Shown one piece after another: positions 45,942 to 54,450 of a stretch of 64,000 nucleotides of DNA (position 1 is its first letter; each line of letters opens with the position of its first letter). Source of the DNA: Rhodobacteraceae bacterium IMCC1335 (GTDB lineage Bacteria; Pseudomonadota; Alphaproteobacteria; Rhodobacterales; Rhodobacteraceae); assembly GCA_039640495.1 (NCBI GenBank), contig CP046864.1:868001-932000 (forward strand), read 5' to 3'. The position numbers and the translations under genes are program-made. The notes beneath the pieces are model-generated. The model saw only the letters and a program-made list of their open reading frames with translations. It was not told the origin of the DNA and did not search any database.

Positions 45942-46688
45942 ATGTCTGGTAACAGATTGAAAAATAAACGCATTTTGGTGACGGCGGCGGGTCAAGGGAT
46001 TGGCCGCGCGGCGGCTTTGGCGATGGTGGCTGAGGGCGCTGAGGTATTCGCCACTGATATAAATCCCGAAGGCTTGGCGCAGTTGAAATCCGAGGCGACC
46101 GGCACTTTAGAAATATTTGAATTAGACGTCCGCTCAGTGGCCTCTGTGGTGGCGGGCGTTGCAGTAGCGCAGCCCGATGTATTGTTCAATTGTGCCGGTT
46201 TTGTGCATAATGGCACGGTGCTAGAGGCCAGCGATGAAGATTGGGATTTCGCCTTTGATCTGAATGTGCGCTCGATGTTGCGGACCGTGCGGGCGGCTTT
46301 GCCGGGCATGTTAGAGCGCGGATCAGGCTCTATTATCAATATGTCTTCAGCCTGCTCTTCGGTTATCGGAGCGCCAAACCGGTTTGTCTATGGCACCACG
46401 AAGGCGGCGGTTCTGGGCCTCACAAAATCGGTTGCAATCGACTACATTACCAAAGGGATCCGCTGCAATGCGATCTGCCCGGGCACGGTTGAAAGCCCGA
46501 GCTTGCATGATCGCTTGCATGCCACCGGTGATTACGAGGCGGCGATGAAAGCTTTTATTGCGCGCCAACCGATGGGGCGGATTGCAAAAGCAGAAGAAAT
46601 CGCGGCGCTGGTGGTGTATCTTGCCAGCGATGAAAGTGCCTTTACCACAGGGCAAGCCCATATCATTGACGGCGGATGGTCAGGATAA
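45942..46688 (+). CDS. SDR oxidoreductase, 2-keto-3-deoxy-L-fuconate dehydrogenase-like
   Basis: A 248-aa classical short-chain dehydrogenase. The cofactor motif is [40 protein letters not shown] follows, and the active site is [35 protein letters not shown] matches the human DHRS6 / 2-keto-3-deoxy-L-fuconate dehydrogenase type. The ATG at 45942 has GGGGGAAG upstream and begins the conserved part. Its neighbours (IlvD/Edd dehydratase and FAH hydrolase) fit a route in which a 2-keto-3-deoxy acid is oxidised to a 2,4-diketo acid and then cleaved. Confidence 0.85.
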   Translation: MSGNRLKNKRILVTAAGQGIGRAAALAMVAEGAEVFATDINPEGLAQLKSEATGTLEIFELDVRSVASVVAGVAVAQPDVLFNCAGFVHNGTVLEASDEDWDFAFDLNVRSMLRTVRAALPGMLERGSGSIINMSSACSSVIGAPNRFVYGTTKAAVLGLTKSVAIDYITKGIRCNAICPGTVESPSLHDRLHATGDYEAAMKAFIARQPMGRIAKAEEIAALVVYLASDESAFTTGQAHIIDGGWSG

Positions 46689-46692
46689 ACTT

Positions 46693-48486
46693 ATGAAAAA
46701 AATTCAAATTGAAGACTTGAGATCACGTAAATGGTTCATGAATGCGGATAACCGCGAAATGACAGCGCTTTATTTAGAGCGGTATCTGAATTACGGCCTG
46801 ACACGAAAAGAGCTGCAATCGGGCAAACCGATCATTGGGATCGCCCAAACCGGCAGCGATCTCAGCCCGTGCAACCGCCATCACCTTGAGCTGACCAAGC
46901 GCGTGCGCGACGGGATCATCGCGGCCGGCGGCACACCGATTGAAATTCCTGTTCACCCGATTCAGGAAACCGGCAAGCGCCCGACTGCGATGTTAGACCG
47001 CAATTTGGCCTATCTATCGCTTGTTGAAACCTTATTTGGCTATCCGCTTGATGGCGTGGTGCTGAATATTGGCTGCGATAAAACCACCCCTGCGCTGCTC
47101 ATGGCGGCAGCGACGGTGAATATCCCTGCCATCGCGCTTTCGGTAGGACCGATGTTGAATGGCTGGTTCAACGGCGAGCGGACCGGTTCGGGCACCATCG
47201 TTTGGAAGGCACGCGAGATGTTGGCCTCGGGCGATATTGATGATGATGGTTTTATGGAGCTGGTTTCCAGTGCCGCACCCTCGGTTGGCTATTGCAATAC
47301 GATGGGCACCGCCACCACGATGAATTCCTTGGCCGAAGCGCTGGGCATGCAATTGCCCGGCTCTGCAGCGATTCCGGCGCCCTATCGTGAACGCGGGCAA
47401 ATCAGTTATGAAACTGGTTTGCGGATCGTCGATATGGTGTGGGAAGACCTGCGGCCAAGCGATGTGATGACGCGTGAGGCCTTTGAAAATGCGATCGTGA
47501 TCAATTCTGCGATTGGCGGCTCTACCAATGCGCCGATCCATTTGAACGGGATTGCGCGCCATCTTGGCGTGCCATTGAACAATGATGATTGGCAGAGCAT
47601 TGGCCATGACATCCCGCTTTTGGTGAATTTGCAGCCCGCGGGGGAGTATCTGGGTGAAGATTATCAAAGGGCGGGCGGCGTCCCGGCGGTTGTTGGAGAG
47701 TTGCTCGAAGCTGGTTTATTGCCGCATCCCAAAGCGCTTACCGTCAATGGCGCATCGATGGGCGATAACTGTATCGACCGGCGCAGCGAAAACCAAGATG
47801 TGATCAAACCCGTGAGCGCGCCCATCAAAGCGCAAGCAGGGTTTATAAATTTATCGGGGAACCTGTTTGACAGTGCGATCATGAAAACCTCGGTGATCAG
47901 CGATAATTTTCGGCAAACCTATCTGTCAAACCCCGAGGACCTAGATGCGTTCGAAGGCCGGGCTATTGTGTTTGATGGGCCCGAAGAGTTTCACCATCGC
48001 ATTGATGATCCTGCGGAAAATATCGATGAAACCTGTATTCTTTTCATGCGTGGTACAGGGCCGATTGGATATCCTGGGGGCGCCGAAGTGGTGAATATGC
48101 GCCCACCTGCCTATTTGCTGAAAAAAGGCGTTGAGGCGCTGCCTTGTATTGGCGATGGCCGTCAATCGGGCACATCAGGAAGCCCTTCAATTTTGAATGC
48201 CTCGCCAGAAGCGGCGGCTGGCGGTGGGCTGGCACTTTTGAAAACTGGCGATCGCGTCCGCATTGATCTTAAAAAATGCACGGCGGATATGCTGGTGCCT
48301 TTGGACGAGCTTGCAGAGCGCGCGCGCGCCTTTGAGGCCGAAGGCTATCCCTACCCAGAGAATCATTCGCCCTGGCAAGAGCTGTTCCGCGAAAAGGTCG
48401 GGCGCTTCGACGAAGGCATGATTTTGAAAGATGCCGATAATTACAGAGATATTGCGCGCAAATATGTGCCGCGCGACAACCATTAG
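46693..48486 (+). CDS. IlvD/Edd-family sugar-acid dehydratase (arabonate/xylonate type)
   Basis: A 597-aa Fe-S dehydratase. Cysteines likely to hold the cluster are in [27 protein letters not shown] and [16 protein letters not shown]. The [20 protein letters not shown] and [20 protein letters not shown] segments are typical of the sugar-acid branch rather than of IlvD (dihydroxy-acid dehydratase). It probably converts an aldonate such as arabonate, xylonate or fuconate to the 2-keto-3-deoxy acid. The ATG at 46693 is 4 bp after the SDR stop; the frame is open upstream into the SDR gene but that start lacks family similarity. Confidence 0.88.
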   Translation: MKKIQIEDLRSRKWFMNADNREMTALYLERYLNYGLTRKELQSGKPIIGIAQTGSDLSPCNRHHLELTKRVRDGIIAAGGTPIEIPVHPIQETGKRPTAMLDRNLAYLSLVETLFGYPLDGVVLNIGCDKTTPALLMAAATVNIPAIALSVGPMLNGWFNGERTGSGTIVWKAREMLASGDIDDDGFMELVSSAAPSVGYCNTMGTATTMNSLAEALGMQLPGSAAIPAPYRERGQISYETGLRIVDMVWEDLRPSDVMTREAFENAIVINSAIGGSTNAPIHLNGIARHLGVPLNNDDWQSIGHDIPLLVNLQPAGEYLGEDYQRAGGVPAVVGELLEAGLLPHPKALTVNGASMGDNCIDRRSENQDVIKPVSAPIKAQAGFINLSGNLFDSAIMKTSVISDNFRQTYLSNPEDLDAFEGRAIVFDGPEEFHHRIDDPAENIDETCILFMRGTGPIGYPGGAEVVNMRPPAYLLKKGVEALPCIGDGRQSGTSGSPSILNASPEAAAGGGLALLKTGDRVRIDLKKCTADMLVPLDELAERARAFEAEGYPYPENHSPWQELFREKVGRFDEGMILKDADNYRDIARKYVPRDNH

Positions 48487-48496
48487 GAGATAGAGA

Positions 48497-49345
48497 ATGA
48501 AGCTTGTTCGTTACGGGGCCATCGGTTCGGAAAAACCTGGTTTGATTGATCAAAATGGGGATCTGAGAGACCTGTCATCGCATGTTGCTGATATTGCCGG
48601 GGCCGCGCTGCAAGATGCAGAGCTGGATAAATTACGCGCGCTCGATCCTAACAACCTGCCATTGGTTGATGGAAGCCCACGCCTGGGCGCCTGCGTCGGA
48701 AACATTGGAAAATTTCTGTGTATCGGGTTGAATTATTCCGATCACGCGGCTGAAACTGGCGCCGCAATTCCCGAACATCCAATTTTATTTGCCAAAGCCA
48801 CATCGGCTGTTGTTGGTCCGAACGATGATGTGTCGATGCCACGCGGATCAACCCATACAGATTGGGAGGTCGAGCTGGGCGTGGTGATCGGTAAAACGGC
48901 CAAATATGTCTCGCAAGCAGAGGCGCTTGATTATGTGGCTGGCTATTGCGTTATAAATGATGTGTCTGAGCGCCATTTTCAGACCTCGCTTACGGGGCAG
49001 TGGACGAAGGGAAAATCCTGCGACACATTCGGGCCAACCGGTCCTTGGTTGGTCACACGTGACGAAATTGTGGATCCGCAAAACCTGGCGATGAGCCTAG
49101 ATGTGAACGGCAAGCGTATGCAAACAGGCAACACCAATACGATGATTTTTTCCGTAGCGGAAATAATTGAACATCTTTCTGGGTTGATGTCTTTGCACCC
49201 GGGTGATGTGATTAGCACCGGAACCCCCCCTGGCGTTGGAATGGGGATCAAGCCGCAGCCGATTTATCTCAAGCGCGGCGATGTGATGGAGCTGACGATT
49301 GAAGGCCTTGGATCGCAGCGTCAAAGCGTTACGGAAGACGCATGA
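48497..49345 (+). CDS. Fumarylacetoacetate hydrolase-family protein, diketo-deoxy-sugar-acid hydrolase-like
   Basis: A 282-aa FAH-family enzyme. The catalytic and metal region begins at FLCIGLNYSDHAAETGAAIP. The Mg ligands are in HTDWEVELGVVIGK (Glu, Glu) and VINDVSERHF (Asp). KGKSCDTFGPTGPWLVTRDE and GDVISTGTPPGVGMG are signatures. Close family members include 2,4-diketo-3-deoxy-L-fuconate hydrolase, which makes pyruvate and lactate, and enzymes annotated ureidoglycolate lyase. The SDR and dehydratase next door favour the former type. It overlaps the next gene by 4 bp. Confidence 0.85.
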   Translation: MKLVRYGAIGSEKPGLIDQNGDLRDLSSHVADIAGAALQDAELDKLRALDPNNLPLVDGSPRLGACVGNIGKFLCIGLNYSDHAAETGAAIPEHPILFAKATSAVVGPNDDVSMPRGSTHTDWEVELGVVIGKTAKYVSQAEALDYVAGYCVINDVSERHFQTSLTGQWTKGKSCDTFGPTGPWLVTRDEIVDPQNLAMSLDVNGKRMQTGNTNTMIFSVAEIIEHLSGLMSLHPGDVISTGTPPGVGMGIKPQPIYLKRGDVMELTIEGLGSQRQSVTEDA

Positions 49346-50298
49346 TCATGCCTAATCTTTTACTGATCGGAGACGCAACGGAAGAGATGCTGCATCGCCT
49401 TTCTGAAAAATTTAACATCCATGCATTGGCGGATATCGCAGATCCAATCGCGTGGTTGGCAAAGCATGGTGATAAAATCTCTTACGTGGCCACCAATGGT
49501 CATGATGGGATTTTGCCGGCCTATATGGAGGCGATGCACAATTTGAAAGTGATCAGCTGCTACGGGGTGGGCTATGATGCGATCGACACCGCCGCCGCCG
49601 CCGCACGCGGCATCCACGTCACGCATACGCCGAATGTGTTGAATGCCGAAGTGGCGAGCACAGCGCTTTTGCTGATGCTTGCATGCTATCGAAACTTTTT
49701 GGCAGAAGATGCGTATGTGCGCTCGGGTGCGTGGGAGCGCGAGGGCAATGCGCCCTTGTCGCGCTCTGCCGATAATCAAATTGTTGGTATTTTGGGCATG
49801 GGTCGGATCGGGCAGGCCATTGCCCAGAAACTCGCTCCTTTTAACGCCAAAATTCTTTATCATTCGCGCAGCGCAAAGCCGGTGGATTACACCTATTGTG
49901 AGAGTCTGATCGATATGGCGCGCCAAAGTGATGTGTTGATTTGCATCACCCCAGGCGGGCCCGCAACGCGGCATCTTGTAAACGCAGAGGTGTTGAATGC
50001 GCTGGGTCCTAACGGCACTTTGATCAATGTCAGCCGCGGGTCGGTTGTGGATGAAAAGGCTCTGATCGCGGCCTTGCAAGACGGGCGCCTTGGCTGGGCC
50101 GGGCTGGATGTGTTTGAGCAAGAGCCGAAAGTGCCTGAAACTTTGCGGGCGCTGTCAAATGTGGCCCTGTTGCCGCATGTGGGAAGCGCCACTGTGGAAA
50201 CCCGCGCGGCGATGGGAAATCTGACGGTTGATAATATACTCACTCATCTGGCCTCGGGCAGCGTGATCAGCCCGGTGCCGGAATGCGCGCATCTGTAA
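49342..50298 (+). CDS. D-2-hydroxyacid dehydrogenase, second copy
   Basis: A 318-aa NAD(P)-dependent hydroxyacid dehydrogenase. VISCYGVGYDAIDTAAAAAR opens the hinge region. The cofactor motif is VGILGMGRIGQAIAQKL. Catalytic residues are Arg in INVSRGSVVDEKAL, Glu near DVFEQEPKVPE and His in LLPHVGSATVETRAAMG. It resembles glyoxylate/hydroxypyruvate reductases, a likely end step for two- or three-carbon fragments from the sugar-acid route. The start overlaps the FAH stop; ATG at 49342 and 49348 are both possible. Confidence 0.88.
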   Translation: MIMPNLLLIGDATEEMLHRLSEKFNIHALADIADPIAWLAKHGDKISYVATNGHDGILPAYMEAMHNLKVISCYGVGYDAIDTAAAAARGIHVTHTPNVLNAEVASTALLLMLACYRNFLAEDAYVRSGAWEREGNAPLSRSADNQIVGILGMGRIGQAIAQKLAPFNAKILYHSRSAKPVDYTYCESLIDMARQSDVLICITPGGPATRHLVNAEVLNALGPNGTLINVSRGSVVDEKALIAALQDGRLGWAGLDVFEQEPKVPETLRALSNVALLPHVGSATVETRAAMGNLTVDNILTHLASGSVISPVPECAHL

Positions 50299-50310
50299 GG
50301 AGATCGCAGC

Positions 50311-51417
50311 GTGGGGGAGAACACCCAGATCGTTGAGGTAGAGGCGGCGCTTTTTGAGGTGCCGCTGGATGAGGTTTTGGTGGATGCCAAACATGGGGCG
50401 CATAGCCATTTTCAGCTGATCTGCGTTACCATCTGTTTGGCAGATGGGCGCCGCGCCACCGGCTATACCTATACGGGCGGACGCGGCGGGCATGCGATTC
50501 TTGCGCTGATCCAGAACGATTTGGCGTCATTTTTAGTTGGGCGCTGCAGTATGGATATCGAAAGCTTGTATGCGCAAATGCTGTGGCATATGCATTATGT
50601 CGGGCGCGGGGGCATCGTAAGCTTTGCAATCTCTGCTGTTGATATTGCGCTTTGGGACTTGCGCTGCAAAGCTGCGGGTTTGCCGCTCTGGCAGATGGCG
50701 GGTGGCGCCGGCAACCGCTGCAAAGCCTATGCAGGCGGGATTGATCTGGCCTTTCCATTGCCCAAATTATGCGAGCATATTGAGGGTTATTTGGCGGCTG
50801 GGTTTAATGCGGTAAAAATCAAAGTGGGACATCCCAGTCTTGAGGAAGATATTGCGCGGATCCGCGCGGTGCGCGCGTTAATCGGGCCTGAGATTCACTT
50901 TATGATTGACGCCAATTATGCGCTGGATGTGGCGCAGGCCATCGCGCTCGCCAAGGCGGTGCGCGATCAGAATATCTTGTGGTTTGAAGAACCGATTATC
51001 CCTGAAAATTTTGCCGGCTATGCGGAAATTTCCAAGGCGAGCGGCATCGCGGTTGCGCAGGGTGAAAACTTGCACACGCATGAAGAGTTCCAAATGGCGC
51101 TGGCGCAAAGCCAGTTGGGCTTTGTTCAGCCCGATGCGTCAAATTGCGGGGGCATCACGGGCTGGTTGCGCGTCGCGGCTGAGAGCGCACGCTCTGGCGT
51201 GCCGATTTCCAGCCATGGGATGCAAGAATTACACGTGTCTTTGGTGAGCGGGCAAGCCCACGGCGGATGGCTTGAAGTGCATAGCTTTCCGATTGACCGA
51301 TACACCAAGCAGCCCCTGCAAATGGAACAGCATTTGGCTGTAGCGCCCGATGCGCCCGGTATCGGGGTCGAGTTTGATTGGGAGCGGCTGCAGCCGTTTC
51401 GGCTGCAGCTGGCATAA
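50311..51417 (+). CDS. Enolase-superfamily acid-sugar dehydratase (MR/MLE family), copy 2
   Basis: A 368-aa enzyme of the mandelate racemase-like branch. The KxK motif is [15 protein letters not shown]. Metal ligands are Asp in [10 protein letters not shown], Glu in [12 protein letters not shown] and Glu in [13 protein letters not shown]. The His is in [14 protein letters not shown]. The start is GTG, preceded by GGAG at about 8 nt. It is only distantly similar to copy 1 at 40744, so a different substrate is likely. It closes the plus-strand run 45942-51417 and meets idnO head-on with 3 bp between stops. Confidence 0.86.
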   Translation: MGENTQIVEVEAALFEVPLDEVLVDAKHGAHSHFQLICVTICLADGRRATGYTYTGGRGGHAILALIQNDLASFLVGRCSMDIESLYAQMLWHMHYVGRGGIVSFAISAVDIALWDLRCKAAGLPLWQMAGGAGNRCKAYAGGIDLAFPLPKLCEHIEGYLAAGFNAVKIKVGHPSLEEDIARIRAVRALIGPEIHFMIDANYALDVAQAIALAKAVRDQNILWFEEPIIPENFAGYAEISKASGIAVAQGENLHTHEEFQMALAQSQLGFVQPDASNCGGITGWLRVAAESARSGVPISSHGMQELHVSLVSGQAHGGWLEVHSFPIDRYTKQPLQMEQHLAVAPDAPGIGVEFDWERLQPFRLQLA

Positions 51418-51420
51418 AGT

Positions 51421-52188
51421 TTACAGCGAGGCGGTGATTCCACCATCGACGTAAAGCGTGTGGCCATTTACAAAACTAGACGCGTCAGAGGCCAAAAAGA
51501 TGCAAGCCCCCACCAATTCTTCCACTTGCCCCCAGCGCCCCGCGGGGGTTCGATTGGTCAGCCAGGCGCTGAATTCGGGATCGGCCACCAAAGCTGCATT
51601 TAGGGGCGTGTCAAAATAGCCCGGCGCAATTGCATTGCATTGCAGCCCGTGTTTTGCCCAATCTGTCGCCATGCCTTTCGTCAAATTGGTCACGGCGCCT
51701 TTGGTGGCGGTATAGGGTGCAATGCCGGGGCGGGCCAAGGCTGATTGTACGCTGGCAATATTGATGATCTTTCCCCGTTTGCGCCCGATCATATGGCGGG
51801 CGACGGCTTGGCCCACGTGAAAGACCGACGCGATATTGGTTTGGAGCAATTGCTCAAACGCCTCGGGTGGAAAATCTTGCAACGCGGCGCGATGCTGCAT
51901 TCCGGCATTGTTGACCAAGATATCAATCGCGCCAGACGCGCTTTCAAACCCGTCTATCGCCTCGCGTACCGCGGTATGATCCGTGGCATCAAACGCCAAT
52001 TGATGGGTTTTTACACCGTTAGCCTCTAAGGCTTTCGCGGCGCTGGCCAGTTTTTCGGCATTGCGCCCGTTTAAGACGATTTTAACGCCTTCTGCCGCCA
52101 GACCTTTTGCCAGAGCAAAGCCGATGCCTTGGCTTGATCCCGTGATTAAGGCGCGCTTCCCATTAAGATTGAACAATCCAGATGACAT
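51421..52188 (-). CDS. idnO: Gluconate 5-dehydrogenase (5-ketogluconate reductase)
   Basis: A 255-aa short-chain dehydrogenase that reduces 5-ketogluconate to gluconate. LFNLNGKRALITGSSQGIGF is the typical IdnO/Gno N-terminus. VNNAGMQHRAALQDFPPEAF, the active-site YTATKGAVTNLTKGMATDWA and NAIAPGYFDTPLNAALVAD support the family. AGGAGAAACCGA precedes the ATG. It is divergent from idnD with about 100 bp between them, the expected partner in idonate use. Confidence 0.87.
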   Translation of the reverse strand: MSSGLFNLNGKRALITGSSQGIGFALAKGLAAEGVKIVLNGRNAEKLASAAKALEANGVKTHQLAFDATDHTAVREAIDGFESASGAIDILVNNAGMQHRAALQDFPPEAFEQLLQTNIASVFHVGQAVARHMIGRKRGKIINIASVQSALARPGIAPYTATKGAVTNLTKGMATDWAKHGLQCNAIAPGYFDTPLNAALVADPEFSAWLTNRTPAGRWGQVEELVGACIFLASDASSFVNGHTLYVDGGITASL

Positions 52189-52285
52189 TCGGTTTCTCCT
52201 TCTTGGGCCCGGGATTATTGGGCTTGGCCGCGATGGATCTTATCGCTATCTTTAATCAGCTTGTACAGCAGGGAAAGCCACTGAC

Positions 52286-53314
52286 ATGAAAGCTTTGGTC
52301 ATTCATGGCGCGAAAGACTTGCGTTTGGAAACGCGGGACGCAGAGGCGCCGGGACCCGGGCAGGTGGCGGTCGCTTTGAAAGCGGGGGGCATTTGTGGGT
52401 CCGACCTGCATTATTACAATCACGGTGGTTTTGGGCCGATCAAACTGCGTGAACCAATGGTTCTGGGGCATGAGGTTGCAGGTGAAATCGTTGAGCTTGG
52501 CCCCGATGTAGAGGGGCTACGGCTTGGGCAATTAGTGGCTATTTCACCCTCAAGACCTTGTTATGATTGCTGTTACTGTAGGGGCGGGCAATTGAATCAT
52601 TGTTTGAATATGCGGTTTTATGGCAGCGCGATGCCGTTTCCGCATATTCAGGGGGCTTTTCAGGAATATCTGGTGGCAGAGGCGGATCAATGCGTTGTGG
52701 CAGATGGATTAACGGCGGGTGAAGCCGCGATGGCCGAGCCGCTGGCCGTGGCTTTGCATGCGGTGAAGCAAGCTGGCAATTTGATAGGGGCCCGCGTGTT
52801 GGTCACGGGCAGTGGTCCGATTGGAGCTCTGACCATTTTGGTGGCACGGCGCGCCGGCGCTGCAGAGATAATCGCCACTGATCTTTCGGATTACACGCTT
52901 GCGAAAGCGAAAGCCGCTGGGGCGGATCAAACGCATAACATCCTGACACGGCCACAGGCTTTGGCCCCTTACGGCCGTGATAAAGGCCAGGTCGATGTGC
53001 ATTTTGAATGTTCGGGGGCAGCTGCTGCGCTGGCGAGCGGCATCTCAGTTTTACGACCGGCCGGGCAATTGATACAGCTTGGCTTGGGCGGTGATATGAA
53101 CGTACCAATGCAAGCGTTGACCGCCAAAGAAATTTCTTTGAAGGGCTCTTTTAGGTTTCATTTTGAGTTTAAGTTGGCGGTATCTTTGATGCAAAAAGGC
53201 TTGATAAAGGTTTCTGATTTGATCACCCAAAATGTGCCGTTGCATGATGCAATTGCAGGATTTGAAATGGCATCGGACCGAGGATCCGCGCTGAAAGTGC
53301 AGATTGCGTTTTAA
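52286..53314 (+). CDS. idnD: L-idonate 5-dehydrogenase
   Basis: A 342-aa zinc-dependent medium-chain alcohol dehydrogenase. The catalytic zinc ligands are Cys in GGICGSDLHYYNHGGFG and His/Glu in VLGHEVAGEIVELGPD. The structural zinc cysteines are in SRPCYDCCYCRGGQLNHCLN. The cofactor motif is VTGSGPIGALTILVARRAGA. MRFYGSAMPFPHIQGAFQEY is typical of L-idonate dehydrogenases. It converts L-idonate to 5-ketogluconate, which the IdnO-type enzyme next door can reduce to gluconate. Confidence 0.88.
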   Translation: MKALVIHGAKDLRLETRDAEAPGPGQVAVALKAGGICGSDLHYYNHGGFGPIKLREPMVLGHEVAGEIVELGPDVEGLRLGQLVAISPSRPCYDCCYCRGGQLNHCLNMRFYGSAMPFPHIQGAFQEYLVAEADQCVVADGLTAGEAAMAEPLAVALHAVKQAGNLIGARVLVTGSGPIGALTILVARRAGAAEIIATDLSDYTLAKAKAAGADQTHNILTRPQALAPYGRDKGQVDVHFECSGAAAALASGISVLRPAGQLIQLGLGGDMNVPMQALTAKEISLKGSFRFHFEFKLAVSLMQKGLIKVSDLITQNVPLHDAIAGFEMASDRGSALKVQIAF

Positions 53315-53508
53315 GGGTTTGGAAAGCGGATGCTCTGTCTGTGTTAAGATAAGGCCTGATCAGGCTTGAAAAAAGCCCTTTCAACGGCGTGCCCAGTGGC
53401 TTGATCTTGATATTATATTATATATTTGCGGAGAAGGCGTTGACCTCAGGGGGGGATGCTTTTACTGCCATATTGAGTGGATTAAAAGTTGAATGGTGTG
53501 TATTTGAG

Positions 53509-54450
53509 ATGAGCGACGAGCTGCAAGATGATGAGATCGATCTGCGCGAATTATTCGCCGCGCTGTGGGATGGAAAGCTCCTCATTTTTATCGTGACCTG
53601 CGCCGTATTTTTATTTTCCTCGGCATATTTGCATGTTGCGGAGAGGAGCTATACCGTGTCGGTCACGTTGCGCCCTACCGAAGATCAAAGTTCGGCTGGC
53701 GGCAATTTGGGCGGGCTTGGCGGGCTTGCATCCTTGGCAGGTGTTCAATTGCCCAGCGGCGGCGCCACTGAATTCATCACATTTCAGGCGATGCTGAAGT
53801 CTCAAGAAGTGGCATCACGGCTTTTTGCCGATGAAACCTTAATACAGCGGCTTTTCGCAGGTGAATGGGATGAGAGCCGTAAAAGCTTTTTGCAGCCCAT
53901 TCCCTCAACTTTGGGAAATGTCAAACGTCTGATCAAGCCGCTTTTAACCGGTGAGGGGCAAGCTGCCTATATCGCGCCCAACGCCGCGCGCTTGGCGAAA
54001 ACACTATCCGAAGATCTATCGGTTTCGGAAGATAAAAACAGTGGTATGCTTACATTGAGCATGGAAAGTGCTAAGCCAGAATTGGCAAGTGATCTGATGC
54101 TGGCGCTTATACGTGAAACTGATGGATTTCTCAAAGAGCGTTTCGTGGTTTCAGGGTCAGAAGCGCTGCAGTTCTATCAACAGAAAATTTCCAAAGCGCG
54201 CTCGCGCGAACACCGCGAAGCATTGGCGAAACTGATTGCGACTGAGGAGCAAAAATTAATGCTGGCCACGCGAGAAGGGCCTTTTGTGGTTGAAATTATG
54301 ATGGGTCCGGATCAATCCTTGCGGCCCACATCACCCAAAAGCAGCTTGGTCTTGGCGCTGGGTTTGGTGTTGGGGCTGTTTTTAGGGGCCGCTGTGGTTT
54401 TGATGCGCAAAGCCCTTGGTGGCAATGAAAAGAAAGTATCACAATCATGA
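53509..54450 (+). CDS. Wzz-like polysaccharide co-polymerase (chain-length determinant)
   Basis: A 313-aa inner-membrane protein with the Wzz layout. An N-terminal membrane helix lies near residues 24-45 (LLIFIVTCAVFLFSSAYL). A large periplasmic domain with a beta start (SYTVSVTLRP) and helices follows. A C-terminal helix lies near 280-300 (LVLALGLVLGLFLGAAVVLM), after the Pro-rich LRPTSPKS. There is no cytoplasmic kinase domain. The ATG at 53509 begins MSDELQDDEIDLRELFAALW, the usual pattern; the frame is open 40 codons further upstream and no clear ribosome site marks either start. It overlaps the export protein gene by 4 bp. Confidence 0.82.
   Translation: MSDELQDDEIDLRELFAALWDGKLLIFIVTCAVFLFSSAYLHVAERSYTVSVTLRPTEDQSSAGGNLGGLGGLASLAGVQLPSGGATEFITFQAMLKSQEVASRLFADETLIQRLFAGEWDESRKSFLQPIPSTLGNVKRLIKPLLTGEGQAAYIAPNAARLAKTLSEDLSVSEDKNSGMLTLSMESAKPELASDLMLALIRETDGFLKERFVVSGSEALQFYQQKISKARSREHREALAKLIATEEQKLMLATREGPFVVEIMMGPDQSLRPTSPKSSLVLALGLVLGLFLGAAVVLMRKALGGNEKKVSQS

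Noticed and set aside
47032..47667. 211-codon minus-strand open frame
   Set aside because: Antisense to the IlvD/Edd dehydratase, with no recognisable domain.
49360..50121. 253-codon open frame on the minus strand
   Set aside because: Lies entirely opposite the 2-hydroxyacid dehydrogenase, whose motifs are intact; its His/Arg/Gln-rich translation is typical of a shadow frame.
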